From assembly GCA_001314865.1 (NCBI GenBank), contig LJZR01000032.1, positions 1 to 46,948 of the forward strand: a DNA stretch of 46,948 nucleotides. The letters run 5' to 3'. This document shows positions 28,401 to 36,954 of the stretch, piece after piece. The notes below the pieces were generated by a model, which did no database searches, had not been told where the DNA came from, and worked only from the letters and a program-made list of their open reading frames with translations. The first letter of the stretch is position 1; every line of letters starts with the position of its first letter. Position numbers and translations under genes: made by a program. Source of the DNA: Phormidesmis priestleyi Ana. GTDB lineage: Bacteria; Cyanobacteriota; Cyanobacteriia; Phormidesmidales; Phormidesmidaceae.

Positions 28401-29279
28401 ATCGCCCTGTTAGACGACCAGCTCAAGCAGGAAAAAAACGCCCGCGACACCGTAGAGCGCCAGTACAAAACCGAACAAAACCAGCAACAGCAAAACCAAT
28501 GGCAGCTCGAAAAGCTCAAAGAAACCCAGACCCTTCGTCAGCAGCAGCTGCACGATCTGCACGCTGCCATTGAGCGTCAGCGCATCGAACTGCCCGACCC
28601 CATGCCCGAAATTCCAGACGACTTAACCCTAGAAGAACTGCACAAATCGCTCAAAACCTTGCAGCGACGGCTCGAAGCGCTAGAACCTGTAAACATGCTC
28701 GCCCTCGAAGAATACGAACGCACCCAAGAGCGACTAGAAGAACTCACCGAAAAACTCACCACCTTAGAAGAAGAACGCACCGAACTGCTGCTGCGCATTG
28801 AAAACTTCACCACCCTGCGCAAAGAAGCCTTTAAAGAAGCCTTTGACGCCGTCAATGAAAACTTTCAGACCATCTTTGAAGAACTCTCTGACGGCGACGG
28901 CCACCTCCAGCTCGACGACGCCAACGATCCGTTTGCGGGCGGGCTTACCCTAGTAGCTCATCCCAAAGGCAAACAAGTTCGCCGCCTTGCCTCCATGTCA
29001 GGCGGCGAAAAGTCGCTCACTGCCCTAAGCTTCATCTTCGCCCTTCAGCGCTATCGCCCCTCACCCTTTTACGCCTTTGACGAGGTAGACATGTTTTTAG
29101 ACGGAGCCAACGTAGAGCGGCTTTCAAAAATGATTCAGCAGCAGGCTAAGCAAGCGCAATTTATTGTCGTGAGCTTGCGTCGCCCCATGATTGAAGCGGC
29201 TGAGCGAACCATTGGGGTCACACAGGCACGGGGAGCCTATACGCAGGTGCTCGGCATTAATCTGGCCAAGGCGACGTAG
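25476..29279 (+). CDS. smc: Chromosome segregation protein SMC
   Basis: 1267 residues, GTG start (HVKRVELSNFKSFGG). Walker A GPNGSGKSN is near 33. A low-complexity insert of about 25 residues rich in Asn, Gly and Ser (NGSSNGS type) lies near 140-165 within the N-terminal head, and appears to be a local expansion. Long Gln/Glu-rich coiled coils run about 250-610 and 790-1070 around a hinge (GLEGLCGIVAELGQ to TGAMTGGSLRQGG). The C-terminal head has MSGGEKSLTALSFIFA and Walker B FYAFDEVDMFLDG. It compacts and segregates the chromosome. Somewhat longer than usual because of the insert and an Asp/Glu/Gln-rich stretch near 510-540. Confidence 0.97.
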   Translation: MHVKRVELSNFKSFGGATDVPLLEGFTVISGPNGSGKSNILDSLLFCLGLASSRGMRAERLPDLVNQNQAKRRSTVETIVTATFDISDVADRLITDEAEVRSESDDFEEFRDEGDGGSADRDAGEKAQENRATLAIANPHSNGNAQSNGSTNGSSNGSSNGSKPAVAAHEWKVTRRLRVTAQGTYTSNYYINEEPCTVTQLHEQLQRFRIYPEGYNVVLQGDVTSIISMNARERREIIDELAGVASFDRKINQAKSKLDVVKDREERFRIVETELIAQLERLDQDRKKAEKYKQIKATLQEKQAWEGVMQWRQQTQQAAQLTTAIAKGQAEGEAIAQKITALNAQMEKTAEELAVLNAQVKALGEEEYLALQAKLATQEAELRQLVRQEDDLKHSTRGLATRLGEIQAGIQTQEAELGTLGGQLTRLTEDGLATLTQEKDAAAAQLEAKREETNAIASQSQAWVQAQTNLRKQVEALLAELEPQRSERVRLQERISQLEAQIRTQREALEDVDTDQSADQSAKKKDGTQDGEGEDTRNQADQRALEADQAKIRELAQTVAAVEAELQTQTQTLNRLLQEQREKQRELDRLEAQEQATKESQGTQATETLKRSGLEGLCGIVAELGQADKRFQLALEIAAGGRMGFMVVEDDRVASRGIELLKQKRAGRATFLPLNKIRVPSFKPADKWNRPDGFIDYAVNLIECDDKYADVFAFVFGSTVVFESLAEARRNMGKFRMVTLEGEILESTGAMTGGSLRQGGRLHFGTVAAGESQAAKDLRDRLQEIDSILTRAQQKVNQLTLKAKEKSQALTEARQAYREAEIKATQAASQRQDLAQRLKLAQAQLDRAEREQAQAQVRLDELAQTLPAKEKELAEQRQALDDLEKSHTHSEWQQSQSVVRALEKQLTERQDRLRSAEKQQQDLIAQQQRLQEKVQRDIEQIEALRQQQQQQINQQSALAQQQQGLQETIAQSQRAIALLDDQLKQEKNARDTVERQYKTEQNQQQQNQWQLEKLKETQTLRQQQLHDLHAAIERQRIELPDPMPEIPDDLTLEELHKSLKTLQRRLEALEPVNMLALEEYERTQERLEELTEKLTTLEEERTELLLRIENFTTLRKEAFKEAFDAVNENFQTIFEELSDGDGHLQLDDANDPFAGGLTLVAHPKGKQVRRLASMSGGEKSLTALSFIFALQRYRPSPFYAFDEVDMFLDGANVERLSKMIQQQAKQAQFIVVSLRRPMIEAAERTIGVTQARGAYTQVLGINLAKAT
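25929..25961 (+). repeat. In-frame 12-bp tandem repeat in smc
   Basis: AACGGCAGCTCA (Asn-Gly-Ser-Ser) repeats twice plus a partial copy. Diverged forerunners (AATGGCAATGCG, AATGGCAGTACA) begin about 25900, so the array grew from an older, drifted one. Confidence 0.85.
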
Positions 29280-29418
29280 GGTTGACAGCGCAAAAGTTAC
29301 AGACGGTTCGGCATTCCCTATCTGATGAAAGCGCAGCCGATTCGATACAATGGGCAGTTAATAGGGTATAGTCCCTCAATCTCGCATGATGCCGTTTTAG
29401 GCAATTTTTGAACAAGTC

Positions 29419-30354
29419 ATGACTTTTGAACAAAGCCGACTCCGCTCTGACATCGTAGGCACTCAGGTAATTACTCGCAGCACGGGTCGTCGTCTGGGAG
29501 TGGTCAGTCAGCTTTGGGTCGATCTTGACCGGCTAGAAGTACTGGCCTTGGGATTGCAGGAGAATATTTTATCTAAAGTAATCGCCAGCAACGAAAAGGT
29601 GATGCTGCTGAGCGACATCCGGCAGATGGGCGATGTGCTGCTAGTAGATGACGACACAGTGCTAGATGGCGATATCAATACCGCTTCGTTTAGCAACTTG
29701 GTCAACAGCGAAGTCATTACCGAGTCAGGTGAGGTGCTAGGCCGGGTACGGGGTTTTAAGTTTGATGTCGTGACTGGCAAGCTAGAAACGCTGGTTGTTG
29801 CTTCGTTAGGGTTACCCCAGATTCCTGATCAGGTCGTGAGTACCTATGAGCTACCAGTCGAAGAAATTGTTAGCACTGGCCCTGACCGAATTATTGTGTT
29901 TGAAGGCAGCGAAGAAAAGCTCGTACAGCTCAGCGTGGGCTTGCTAGAGCGGCTAGGTTTGGGCAGCGCACCGTGGGATCGAGGGCTGAGCGATGGCTAT
30001 GTGATGCCTGTTTCGGCGTCTAATCAGCTGCCTTCTGGCATTAAAAACGAAGGCCGGATGGACAGTTCTCAAGGACGTGCTAGGGTAGAAGACCGGTGGC
30101 GCGAAGAAGCACCGCCACAGCGAGAGCTGCAAAGAGAATCCCGCAGAGAGCCCCAAAGAGAGCCCCAAAGAGAAGTCAGAAGAGAAGCGAGAAGAGAGCC
30201 GCCTCTCCAAGAAGAACCGCCGATTCTAAATGACGATCTGACAGAAGATTTGTGGGACGATTCTAACAAGCAAGAAGAGCTCATTGAGGTTCAAAAGCCC
30301 CTGAATATTCCGAAGAAAAAAGTGATGGAGTACGAAGAAGAAACAGACTATTAA
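29419..30354 (+). CDS. PRC-barrel domain protein
   Basis: 311 residues. Two PRC-barrel units are visible: LRSDIVGTQVITRSTGRRLGVVSQLWVDLDRLEVLALGL (8-46) and VNSEVITESGEVLGRVRGFKFDVVTGKLETLVVASLG (about 94-131). After about 170 comes a linker, then an Arg/Glu-rich low-complexity tail (REPQREPQREVRREARREP, about 232-255) and an acidic end. PRC barrels are protein-binding beta folds found in photosynthetic reaction-centre H subunits and RNA-processing proteins. The role of this cyanobacterial form is not established. It lies 139 bases after smc, same strand. Confidence 0.8.
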   Translation: MTFEQSRLRSDIVGTQVITRSTGRRLGVVSQLWVDLDRLEVLALGLQENILSKVIASNEKVMLLSDIRQMGDVLLVDDDTVLDGDINTASFSNLVNSEVITESGEVLGRVRGFKFDVVTGKLETLVVASLGLPQIPDQVVSTYELPVEEIVSTGPDRIIVFEGSEEKLVQLSVGLLERLGLGSAPWDRGLSDGYVMPVSASNQLPSGIKNEGRMDSSQGRARVEDRWREEAPPQRELQRESRREPQREPQREVRREARREPPLQEEPPILNDDLTEDLWDDSNKQEELIEVQKPLNIPKKKVMEYEEETDY

Positions 30355-30378
30355 TTGTTTCTAAAGGGTCTTTCGTTA

Positions 30379-30434
30379 TCTCGAAACATGTGTCTCAAAA
30401 CATCTGTCTCGAAACATCTGTCTCAAAACATCTG
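30379..30434. repeat. Tandem repeat, 14 bp x 4
   Basis: TCTCRAAACATSTG units, four in a row, starting 25 bases after the PRC-barrel stop and ending 45 bases before the glycosyltransferase start. Confidence 0.9.
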
Positions 30435-30478
30435 TTTGATATTCCATTCGCTATTAGATAACAGGGTGGCTAACGACT

Positions 30479-31249
30479 GTGCCCGAATATGAAACATTAG
30501 ACACGCTATCGGTGATGGGTCTGCCAGTGCATCATGCTGAGCGAGACATGAGTAGCGATATCAGCCTAAATGGCTACATTGGCTGGCTCAACAACCGCAT
30601 TACTCAGGGCAAAGGGGCTCACGTGGTGACGCTCAATGCTGAAATGTGCATGCAGGCGCAGAAGGATGGGCAGTTACATCGGCTGATTTCTGAGGCTGAT
30701 TTGGTGGTGCCCGACGGCTCCGGAATCGAGCTGTACTTTCGGTTTTTAACCAACGATCCAATACAGCGATATCCCGGTATTGAGGTAGCAGCTGATTTGC
30801 TAGAGAGCCTAGGGCCGACAACGAAGGTGGCCTTTTACGGCGGTAAGCCCGAAGTGGTGACAGCAGCAGCAACCTATTGGCGATCGCGCTCACCTCATTT
30901 AAACCTAGTGATAGTGCAGCATGGCTACGCCCAAGCCGTTGAGCTAGACGACTTTATCAATCGGCTCACCGAAATACAGCCGGACGTTATCTTTGTGGGC
31001 CTTGGCGTACCCCGGCAAGAGTTTTGGATTGCCGAGCATCGAAACCTGTGCCCCAACGCAATTTGGGTTGGCGTAGGCGGCAGTTTTGACATTTGGTCGG
31101 GAGTAAAAACTCGGGCTCCCAAGTGGTTGCAAAACATTCATTTAGAATGGCTATTTCGGCTTTATCAAGAGCCTTGGCGATGGCGCAGAATGTTAGCACT
31201 GCCCCATTTTGTGTGGGCTTCGTTTTGGTATCGCCTGAGTAAGGGATAG
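30479..31249 (+). CDS. WecB/TagA/CpsF family glycosyltransferase
   Basis: 256 residues, GTG start. Family blocks: VVTLNAEMCMQAQKDGQLHRLISEADLVVPDGSGIEL near 55-90 (the catalytic Asp lies in VPDG), KVAFYGGKPEVV, IFVGLGVPRQEFWI near 170-183, and WVGVGGSFDIWSGVKTRAPKWLQNIHLEWLFRLYQEPWRWRR near the end. It transfers an N-acetylhexosamine-type sugar to a lipid-linked acceptor in cell-surface polymer synthesis (GT26). No other polysaccharide genes are adjacent. The last 27 bases before the stop are part of a large inverted repeat. Confidence 0.9.
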   Translation: MPEYETLDTLSVMGLPVHHAERDMSSDISLNGYIGWLNNRITQGKGAHVVTLNAEMCMQAQKDGQLHRLISEADLVVPDGSGIELYFRFLTNDPIQRYPGIEVAADLLESLGPTTKVAFYGGKPEVVTAAATYWRSRSPHLNLVIVQHGYAQAVELDDFINRLTEIQPDVIFVGLGVPRQEFWIAEHRNLCPNAIWVGVGGSFDIWSGVKTRAPKWLQNIHLEWLFRLYQEPWRWRRMLALPHFVWASFWYRLSKG

Positions 31250-31286
31250 TGTGATTACAGTGCGCTCAGGCAGGCGATACCAAAAC
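31222..31286. repeat. Perfect 16-bp inverted repeat across a gene end
   Basis: GTTTTGGTATCGCCTG (31222-31237, inside the glycosyltransferase gene) is repeated inverted as CAGGCGATACCAAAAC (31271-31286) in the spacer, with the stop codon in the 33-base loop. There is no T run, so it is not a classical terminator, but a strong RNA hairpin is expected. Confidence 0.85.
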
Positions 31287-31325
31287 AGGACTCGAAAACA
31301 GGCAGATAAAAAAGGTATGGCATAA

Positions 31326-32162
31326 ATGAAGCGGCGTTGGTTTTTAGCAGGGTTAACACTGTCGGCGATAAGTGCTAGCTGCAATACAGCCACCGATAAT
31401 GCAGCAGAAGGCAATGAAGTCTCTGCTGAAGGCGAAGGCAGCCAGGCCAGTGCTCAATTGCGCCGTGATGACAAAACCTTGGTTGTGGCGACCACTGCCA
31501 ACTATCCGCCTTATGAATTTCGTCAGTCTGAAGGTGATGAAGACGCTGAAGGTGATGAAGCTCAATCACTGGTAGGCTTTGATATTGATCTGGCCAAGCT
31601 GATTGCACAAAGGTTGGAGCGCCAGATAGAGTTTGTAGAGTTAGAGTTTGAGGCGCTGATTCCGGCATTGATGAACAATGAGGTAGATATGGCGATCGCA
31701 GCACTGGGGCCCGACCGTAACCGCAAGCAACAGGTCGATTTTTCTAACATTTACTATCGTTCTCGTCAGGCGCTGGTTTCGGTAGATGGGTACTTACAAC
31801 CCCGAGATCTGAGCTATCAAACCATCGGCATTCGGGCAGGCAGCGTACAGGCCCGGTATGCCCACCGCATTGGCAGCGAATATCCTAACTTAGAGATCGT
31901 CCCCTACGATTCGATGGATGAAATGTTTGCAGCCCTAGAATCGGGTTCAGTAAACGGGCTATTTGTCGAAGCCAACATTGCCGATGACGCTCTACGCCCA
32001 TATCCTGACTTCAAAGCGCAGATTATGCCCAGTGACCAGCCCAGCGGCAGTGCGATCGCCCTCCCCAAAGGCTCATCCCTACGCCGCGAAATCAACACCA
32101 TCCTGGCCGAAATCAAGGCCAATGGAGAAATGGATCAGTTTATTAAAAAGTGGTTTAGCTGA
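31326..32162 (+). CDS. Amino-acid-type ABC substrate-binding lipoprotein
   Basis: 278 residues. Signal start MKRRWFLAGLTLSAISASC with the lipid-attachment Cys at 19, an acidic linker to about 48, and a family 3 (type 2) periplasmic binding fold: LVVATTANYPPYEF, LVGFDIDLAKLIAQRL, IPALMNNEVDMAIAALG, QTIGIRAGSVQA and INTILAEIKANGEMDQFIKKWF. No permease or ATPase for it is adjacent (the following ABC ATPase is of FtsE type), so it probably works with a distant transporter or as a sensor. Its stop codon lies inside a 14-bp tandem repeat. Confidence 0.88.
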   Translation: MKRRWFLAGLTLSAISASCNTATDNAAEGNEVSAEGEGSQASAQLRRDDKTLVVATTANYPPYEFRQSEGDEDAEGDEAQSLVGFDIDLAKLIAQRLERQIEFVELEFEALIPALMNNEVDMAIAALGPDRNRKQQVDFSNIYYRSRQALVSVDGYLQPRDLSYQTIGIRAGSVQARYAHRIGSEYPNLEIVPYDSMDEMFAALESGSVNGLFVEANIADDALRPYPDFKAQIMPSDQPSGSAIALPKGSSLRREINTILAEIKANGEMDQFIKKWFS

Positions 32163-32210
32163 AAAGGGTTAGCTGAAGAGGATTAGCTGAAAAGGTTTAC
32201 CTGAAAAGGG
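32155..32210. repeat. Tandem repeat, 14 bp x 4, at the binding-protein stop codon
   Basis: TTAGCTGAAAAGGG-type units from 32155; the first copy supplies the last sense codons and stop of the lipoprotein gene. Confidence 0.9.
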
Positions 32211-32336
32211 TTAGAAAACAAAATAACCTTTTTTGTTCAGTCAAGCATCAACTCTGACTGATGAAAGGGAATATTGAGGCCAGCGCATTTAGCTTTGGTC
32301 TCCATTTTCCTTCGTCTTTCCTTCGTCACGGCCTTT

Positions 32337-33140
32337 ATGATTTCTATTCTTTCGCGTAAGCCTAGATCCTCAGCCGTCATCCCAAAGCACTCGGCTAATT
32401 CAACGGCTCCACTACCTGAGCCATTGAATCAAGCTCCCGCCGAATCACTAGGCACTCGCCCCATCCCAACGGCAGCGCCCATTATCGCGCTTAACCGCGT
32501 CTGTAAAAACTACGCCAACAACACACCCGCGCTGATAGATATCAACTTGGCAATGGTCAAGGGCGACTTTTTATTTATTACTGGCCCATCGGGAGCAGGG
32601 AAGTCTACCCTACTCAAAATGCTCTACGGTGAGGAAAAGCCTACAACAGGCAGCATCCACATCAACGGGCAAAATATCGGCCAGCTTAAGGGCGATCGCT
32701 TAGCTATGTTGCGCCGTCGCATCGGTGTCGTCTATCAAGACTACAAGCTCATTCCCCTGCGCACCGTCGCCGAAAACGTCGCCTTTGTCCTTCATGCCCA
32801 AGGCTACAGCCGCAAAGAAATTAACCGCCGCCTACCCATAACCCTCAAAATGGTGGGCCTCCAAGACAAAGCTGACCGTTTCCCCTCTCAGCTGTCTGGA
32901 GGCGAGCAGCAAAGGGCCAGCATTGCCCGAGCGGTCGTCGGCACCCCACCGCTGCTGTTGGCTGATGAGCCCACCGGCAATTTAGACGGTGACAATGCGC
33001 AGCAAGTAATCAAAATTTTGCGCAGGCTTAACGACATGGGCATTACGGTCGTGGTGACCACTCATGACGAAGCCATGGTACAGCAGCTCACCTACCCCGT
33101 CGTTCAGATCCGCAGCCACCGCCTCTACAACTTCCGGTAG
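32337..33140 (+). CDS. ftsE: FtsE-type ABC ATPase
   Basis: 267 residues from the ATG at 32337. The frame opens earlier only from a TTG and no ribosome site is clear, so the start is uncertain; about 48 poorly conserved residues precede the ATPase domain. Walker A GPSGAGKST, the FtsE-typical VVYQDYKLIPLRTVAENVAFVL, signature LSGGEQQRASIARA, Walker B LLLADEPTGNLD and H-loop TTHDEAMV are present. With FtsX it forms a complex that controls cell-wall hydrolases at division. No ftsX is adjacent, which is common in cyanobacteria. Confidence 0.87.
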   Translation: MISILSRKPRSSAVIPKHSANSTAPLPEPLNQAPAESLGTRPIPTAAPIIALNRVCKNYANNTPALIDINLAMVKGDFLFITGPSGAGKSTLLKMLYGEEKPTTGSIHINGQNIGQLKGDRLAMLRRRIGVVYQDYKLIPLRTVAENVAFVLHAQGYSRKEINRRLPITLKMVGLQDKADRFPSQLSGGEQQRASIARAVVGTPPLLLADEPTGNLDGDNAQQVIKILRRLNDMGITVVVTTHDEAMVQQLTYPVVQIRSHRLYNFR

Positions 33141-33150
33141 CGACATTCCG

Positions 33151-33222
33151 GTAGCAGCACTATGCAGCACCCTGTAGCAGCACTATGCAGCACCCTATAG
33201 TGGGGACATTAGTGGGGACATT
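33151..33222. repeat. Two tandem repeats (23 bp x 2 and 12 bp x 2)
   Basis: A 23-base unit starting GTAGCAGCACTATGCAGCAC at 33151 and 33174, then AGTGGGGACATT twice (33199-33222), filling the 98-base spacer between ftsE and the convergent SPFH gene. Confidence 0.9.
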
Positions 33223-33238
33223 ATTAAGGCGCACTTCC

Positions 33239-34195
33239 CTAAGCACTTTCTCCATCACCCACAATAGATTTCATGCTTTCTAATGCGCCGGGGATACTGC
33301 GTGGGTCTAGGAACATAACTTTGCTGCTCTGGCTTTCGCCGATTTGACGGCTCATAGCAATATATTCTTGCGCCAAGATAAATTGCAGGGCTTCGCGAGC
33401 GTTGGGGTCGCTTTTGATTCGTTTAGTGAGCACTTCTACGGCTTCTGCGGTGGCCTGGGCTCTGAGTACCTGTTCTTGACGCCGGGCTTGGGCTCGTAAC
33501 ACGATGGTTTTTTGTTCGGCTTCAGCATCTAAAATGGCTGATTTTTGGCGAGCCTGAGCATCTAGTACCACGGATTCGGCGCGGCCTCTAGCGGAGTTGA
33601 TAGCAGCATCTCGTTCGCCTTCTGAGGCAAGAACGTCAGCGCGCTTTCGCCTTTCGGCGGTCATTTGCAGCTCCATAGAGTCCTGTACGGCCTTGGAGGG
33701 AGAAATGTCTCGCAGCTCTACGCGGGTGACTTTAACGCCCCATGGGTCGGTAGAGATATCTAGCTCACGCAGCAGCAGTTCGTTAATCTCGGAGCGGGCG
33801 GTGAAGGTTTCGTCGAGTTCGAGCTTGCCAATTTCGGAGCGAATTTGAGTGAGTATCAAGTTTACGATGGCCGACTGGAGATTTTCGACCTTATAGTAGG
33901 CTTTTTCTAAATCGACGATGCGCCAGTATACGACGGCATCCACGCTGATTGAAACATTGTCGCGGGTGATGCACTGCTGCGGCGGCACGTCGAGGACTTT
34001 TTCCCGCACGGTTTGCTTGTACACCACACGATCTACAAAGGGCACAGTGAAGTTGAGCCCTGGGTTGAGTTTTTTGCCGCTGTAGCGACCGAGGGTTTCT
34101 ACGAGAGCTTCGTCGCTTTGATTAATGATGCGGACAGATTTGGAAGCAATGCCACCGCCGAGAGCGAGGACGATTAGCCAGACAATAGGATTCAT
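33239..34195 (-). CDS. SPFH/stomatin-prohibitin membrane protein (QmcA type)
   Basis: 318 residues from the ATG at 34195 ([15 protein letters not shown]); 14 further upstream codons are open but less likely. One N-terminal membrane segment, then the SPFH domain ([71 protein letters not shown]-like [11 protein letters not shown]), then an Ala/Glu/Arg-rich coiled coil ([36 protein letters not shown]). Such proteins form large oligomeric cages organising membranes and proteases. It follows a NfeD gene on the same strand, the usual partner. Confidence 0.9.
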   Translation of the reverse strand: MNPIVWLIVLALGGGIASKSVRIINQSDEALVETLGRYSGKKLNPGLNFTVPFVDRVVYKQTVREKVLDVPPQQCITRDNVSISVDAVVYWRIVDLEKAYYKVENLQSAIVNLILTQIRSEIGKLELDETFTARSEINELLLRELDISTDPWGVKVTRVELRDISPSKAVQDSMELQMTAERRKRADVLASEGERDAAINSARGRAESVVLDAQARQKSAILDAEAEQKTIVLRAQARRQEQVLRAQATAEAVEVLTKRIKSDPNAREALQFILAQEYIAMSRQIGESQSSKVMFLDPRSIPGALESMKSIVGDGESA

Positions 34196-34249
34196 AGGCG
34201 TTACGAAGAAAGAGGGAACCTGTAGAAGCGTCAGCATCGCTGCGCTATC

Positions 34250-34328
34250 GGGAGATTTGGGAAATGGGGATTTGGGGAATGGGGAAGTGGGGATTTGGGA
34301 TTTGGGATTTGGGGAAATGGGAAAGTGG
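34250..34328 (+). repeat. G-run repeat, G-quadruplex capable
   Basis: Irregular repeats of GGGGATTT/GGGGAAT/GGGGAAGT. 34266-34292 contains four GGGG runs separated by loops of 3-4 bases. It lies between nfeD and the SPFH gene; the G-rich strand is the template strand of that operon. Confidence 0.8.
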
Positions 34329-34329
34329 G

Positions 34330-34752
34330 TTACTGAAAAGAACTTAGGGGCATGACGATTAGGGTGTTGCCTTTGCGCTCTATTACAAAGACTTCTTGGT
34401 CGGGTTCGACGGCGGCATTGTCATCACTACAGCGGGCCTGCCAGGAGTTGCCTTCATAGATGACACGACCTATTTTTCCGGGGGCGATCTCAGTAATTGT
34501 TCTGGCTTCGGTGGCTTCTCTAAGGGCTGGGGCCGTCCGATTGGGAATGAAGCGTTTGAGCGCCCAAAAGGTTAGTGCTGAAAGCACCATCCAGAGTGCA
34601 ATTTGGTAGTTTACGCCGGGTACTACAAACGTCAGCAGGGCGACGATGAAGGCGCTTACGCCCAAGGCCGACTCAATAAAAGCCGTGGGTAGCAGCAGCT
34701 CCATGAGGCAAAGCACGATGCCGATCATCACCCATATTAAAGCAGGAGTCAT
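34330..34752 (-). CDS. NfeD-family membrane protein
   Basis: 140 residues. About three membrane segments in residues 1-72 ([54 protein letters not shown]). A C-terminal OB-fold follows ([50 protein letters not shown]). This is the short NfeD class without a protease domain, which pairs with SPFH proteins. It is first in the operon, 134 bases ahead of the SPFH start. Confidence 0.88.
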   Translation of the reverse strand: MTPALIWVMIGIVLCLMELLLPTAFIESALGVSAFIVALLTFVVPGVNYQIALWMVLSALTFWALKRFIPNRTAPALREATEARTITEIAPGKIGRVIYEGNSWQARCSDDNAAVEPDQEVFVIERKGNTLIVMPLSSFQ

Positions 34753-34992
34753 AAATTGTCTGGGCTGAACAGCCCAGGGTTAGAAGTCACGTCCGTGTTG
34801 ATCCGTATTTAATATATTCTCATGCGAAATTATCGCAAGGGATATCGTAGGAGATATCGCATTGGGTGTCGCAGTTTAGACTGTTCGCCTATGTCGCCAT
34901 GTATCCTTACGTTGGCGAGAAATCCCTTTTCCCCTACCATTGACCTAACTTGATGGCAAGACCGCAAAAATACTCTCACTATTCTCCATTAT

Positions 34993-36954
34993 ATGAACGG
35001 CGAAGACAGTAAATACCCTTTCAGACAGTATGTCTGGGCATTGGGTCAGGGCACAAACACCATCCCCATCGGTACTTTGGTAGATGACCGATACGAAGTA
35101 GTAGCGCCTTCTATTTGGTTGGATACGCAGCCGGAGCGATCGCCCAAGGTGCCTGATCCGGTGCCTAGCTTTGCAATGCCATACCTCAAGGCCTATCCCT
35201 ACCAGCTCAACTTACCAGGGGTGTATGGCATTTGCCATCAGGCTTCAGGGGAAGCTGTGCTACTACTGAGCAACGTGCCAGTGAGCCGGTATGGCCAGCT
35301 AATGCCGGGAATTGCGAAGGCATGGCCGACAGCTTCGGCGTTTCATCAAGTGTACTGGCTATATCAAATGATTGATTTGTGGCAGCCGCTGTGCGAGTTT
35401 GGGGCGGCGGCCAGCCTACTAAAAAAAAGCAATATTCGAGTTGAGTCGTGGCGAGTGCGACTGATTGGGCTATCGACCAATCCGAGCGATCCAAGCTTAA
35501 AGTCCTTGGCAGATGTGTGGGAGCAAACTTATCTGCCTGAGGCAAAGCCTGCGATCGCATCCATGCTTAAGGCCCTCTGCCAAGACATGCGCGCGACAGG
35601 GGCTAACTACGAAGCGATTAAAGCGCAGGTGAACGCTCAGCTATTACAAGCAGCAGCCAGCGAAACCCTGGAGCTACAGGTGGCGGGAGGAACCAGCAGC
35701 GGCCCAGCGAAGGCGCGCAACGAAGATGCCTGCTACCCCAGCCAAGCAGAAATGCAGCGGATAGGGACGGCTGACTTGCCCTTGCTACCTCGCTTAGCCA
35801 TTGTTTGCGATGGGGTGGGCGGTCATGAGGGCGGGGAAATTGCGAGCCAAATGGTAGTGCGATCGCTACAGCTTCAGCTGCGCGGCTTACTCGCAGAAGC
35901 CATGGAACAAAAGCAGGCGCTTTCTGCCTCGGTTGTTATTGACCAAATTGAGGCAGCCATTCGGGTTGCCAACAACTTGGTGGCCCAGCAGAACGATCAG
36001 CAAAACCGCGCCGATCGCCAGCGCATGGGCACCACGCTAGTCATGGCGCTGGTACTCCCTCAAACCATCGAAACGCCCAATGGCCCAACCGAAGTCAATG
36101 AGCTGTATTTGACCCATGTGGGAGATAGCAGAGCCTATTGGATCACCACAGAACACTGCCAGCTGCTGACAGTAGATGATGATATTGCTGGCAAAGAGGT
36201 CAGCGGAGGACATAGCTTTTATGCTACCGCCAAGCAAAGGCCCAATGCAGCCGCACTCAGTCAGGCGGTCGGCACCCGTACCTACGACGCTTTGCAGCCA
36301 CATACCCAGCGTTTTTTATTCCCAAGCAGCGGCGTCTTACTGCTGTGCTCTGACGGGCTCAGCGACAACTATCAGGTCGAAGCCTCTTGGGCGAACTACA
36401 TTGGGCTCATTGTGAAAAAGATCGTGCCGTTGAGTTCTGCGGTGGACTCATGGATAGAGCTGGCTAATCAAAAAAATGGGCATGACAACGTTGCAGTCGT
36501 TCTTATGAGCGTTAATATGCTCAGCGCAGCAGGGGCCGACCCCGATGCACAAGCGCCAGAGGCTGTTGTTGCTAGCTCAGGCTTAAAGGGCGCTCAAGTG
36601 CCTGTAGGCGCGAGCGGCGGGCCTAGCCTATCGGGGGCTGTTCCCCAGCCACCAGCGGCTAGCTCGGCGGCTGACGGTATGACACCCGATTCTAGGGCCT
36701 TGCTATATGGCGAAGATGACGACGACGATACGCCGCTAACGCCAGAAGAAATGGCTGCGGTTCAGCCGGAAGACTCAAGGACTCGGTCAAAAGGACAAAA
36801 GCTGATAACGGTTCTGTTAGCGCTGATTGTATTGGGGACGATTGGCGGGGTGGGCTGGCTACTATGGCAAAATTTTGCCTCGACTGAGCCGACTGCACCC
36901 CCTGTAGAGCCCGTACTGCCAGAGTCTGAGCCGATTGAGCCACCAGAGAATTGA
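34993..36954 (+). CDS. PP2C-type protein phosphatase with kinase-like N-terminus and membrane tail
   Basis: 653 residues. The catalytic domain spans about 230-507: SGPAKARNEDACYP (Asp245), VCDGVGGHEGGEIAS (Asp273), THVGDSRAYWI, LLCSDGLSDN and HDNVAVVLMSV. Metal-binding aspartates are all present. Residues 25-200 begin GTLVDDRYEVV, like the start of Ser/Thr kinase domains, but with no recognisable catalytic loop; I read it as a degenerate kinase-like module (tentative). After the phosphatase comes a Pro/Ala/Ser-rich, acidic linker and one membrane helix (about 602-628), ending in a short Pro/Glu tail. It reverses Ser/Thr phosphorylation. Its stop codon begins a 10-bp tandem repeat. Confidence 0.88.
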   Translation: MNGEDSKYPFRQYVWALGQGTNTIPIGTLVDDRYEVVAPSIWLDTQPERSPKVPDPVPSFAMPYLKAYPYQLNLPGVYGICHQASGEAVLLLSNVPVSRYGQLMPGIAKAWPTASAFHQVYWLYQMIDLWQPLCEFGAAASLLKKSNIRVESWRVRLIGLSTNPSDPSLKSLADVWEQTYLPEAKPAIASMLKALCQDMRATGANYEAIKAQVNAQLLQAAASETLELQVAGGTSSGPAKARNEDACYPSQAEMQRIGTADLPLLPRLAIVCDGVGGHEGGEIASQMVVRSLQLQLRGLLAEAMEQKQALSASVVIDQIEAAIRVANNLVAQQNDQQNRADRQRMGTTLVMALVLPQTIETPNGPTEVNELYLTHVGDSRAYWITTEHCQLLTVDDDIAGKEVSGGHSFYATAKQRPNAAALSQAVGTRTYDALQPHTQRFLFPSSGVLLLCSDGLSDNYQVEASWANYIGLIVKKIVPLSSAVDSWIELANQKNGHDNVAVVLMSVNMLSAAGADPDAQAPEAVVASSGLKGAQVPVGASGGPSLSGAVPQPPAASSAADGMTPDSRALLYGEDDDDDTPLTPEEMAAVQPEDSRTRSKGQKLITVLLALIVLGTIGGVGWLLWQNFASTEPTAPPVEPVLPESEPIEPPEN

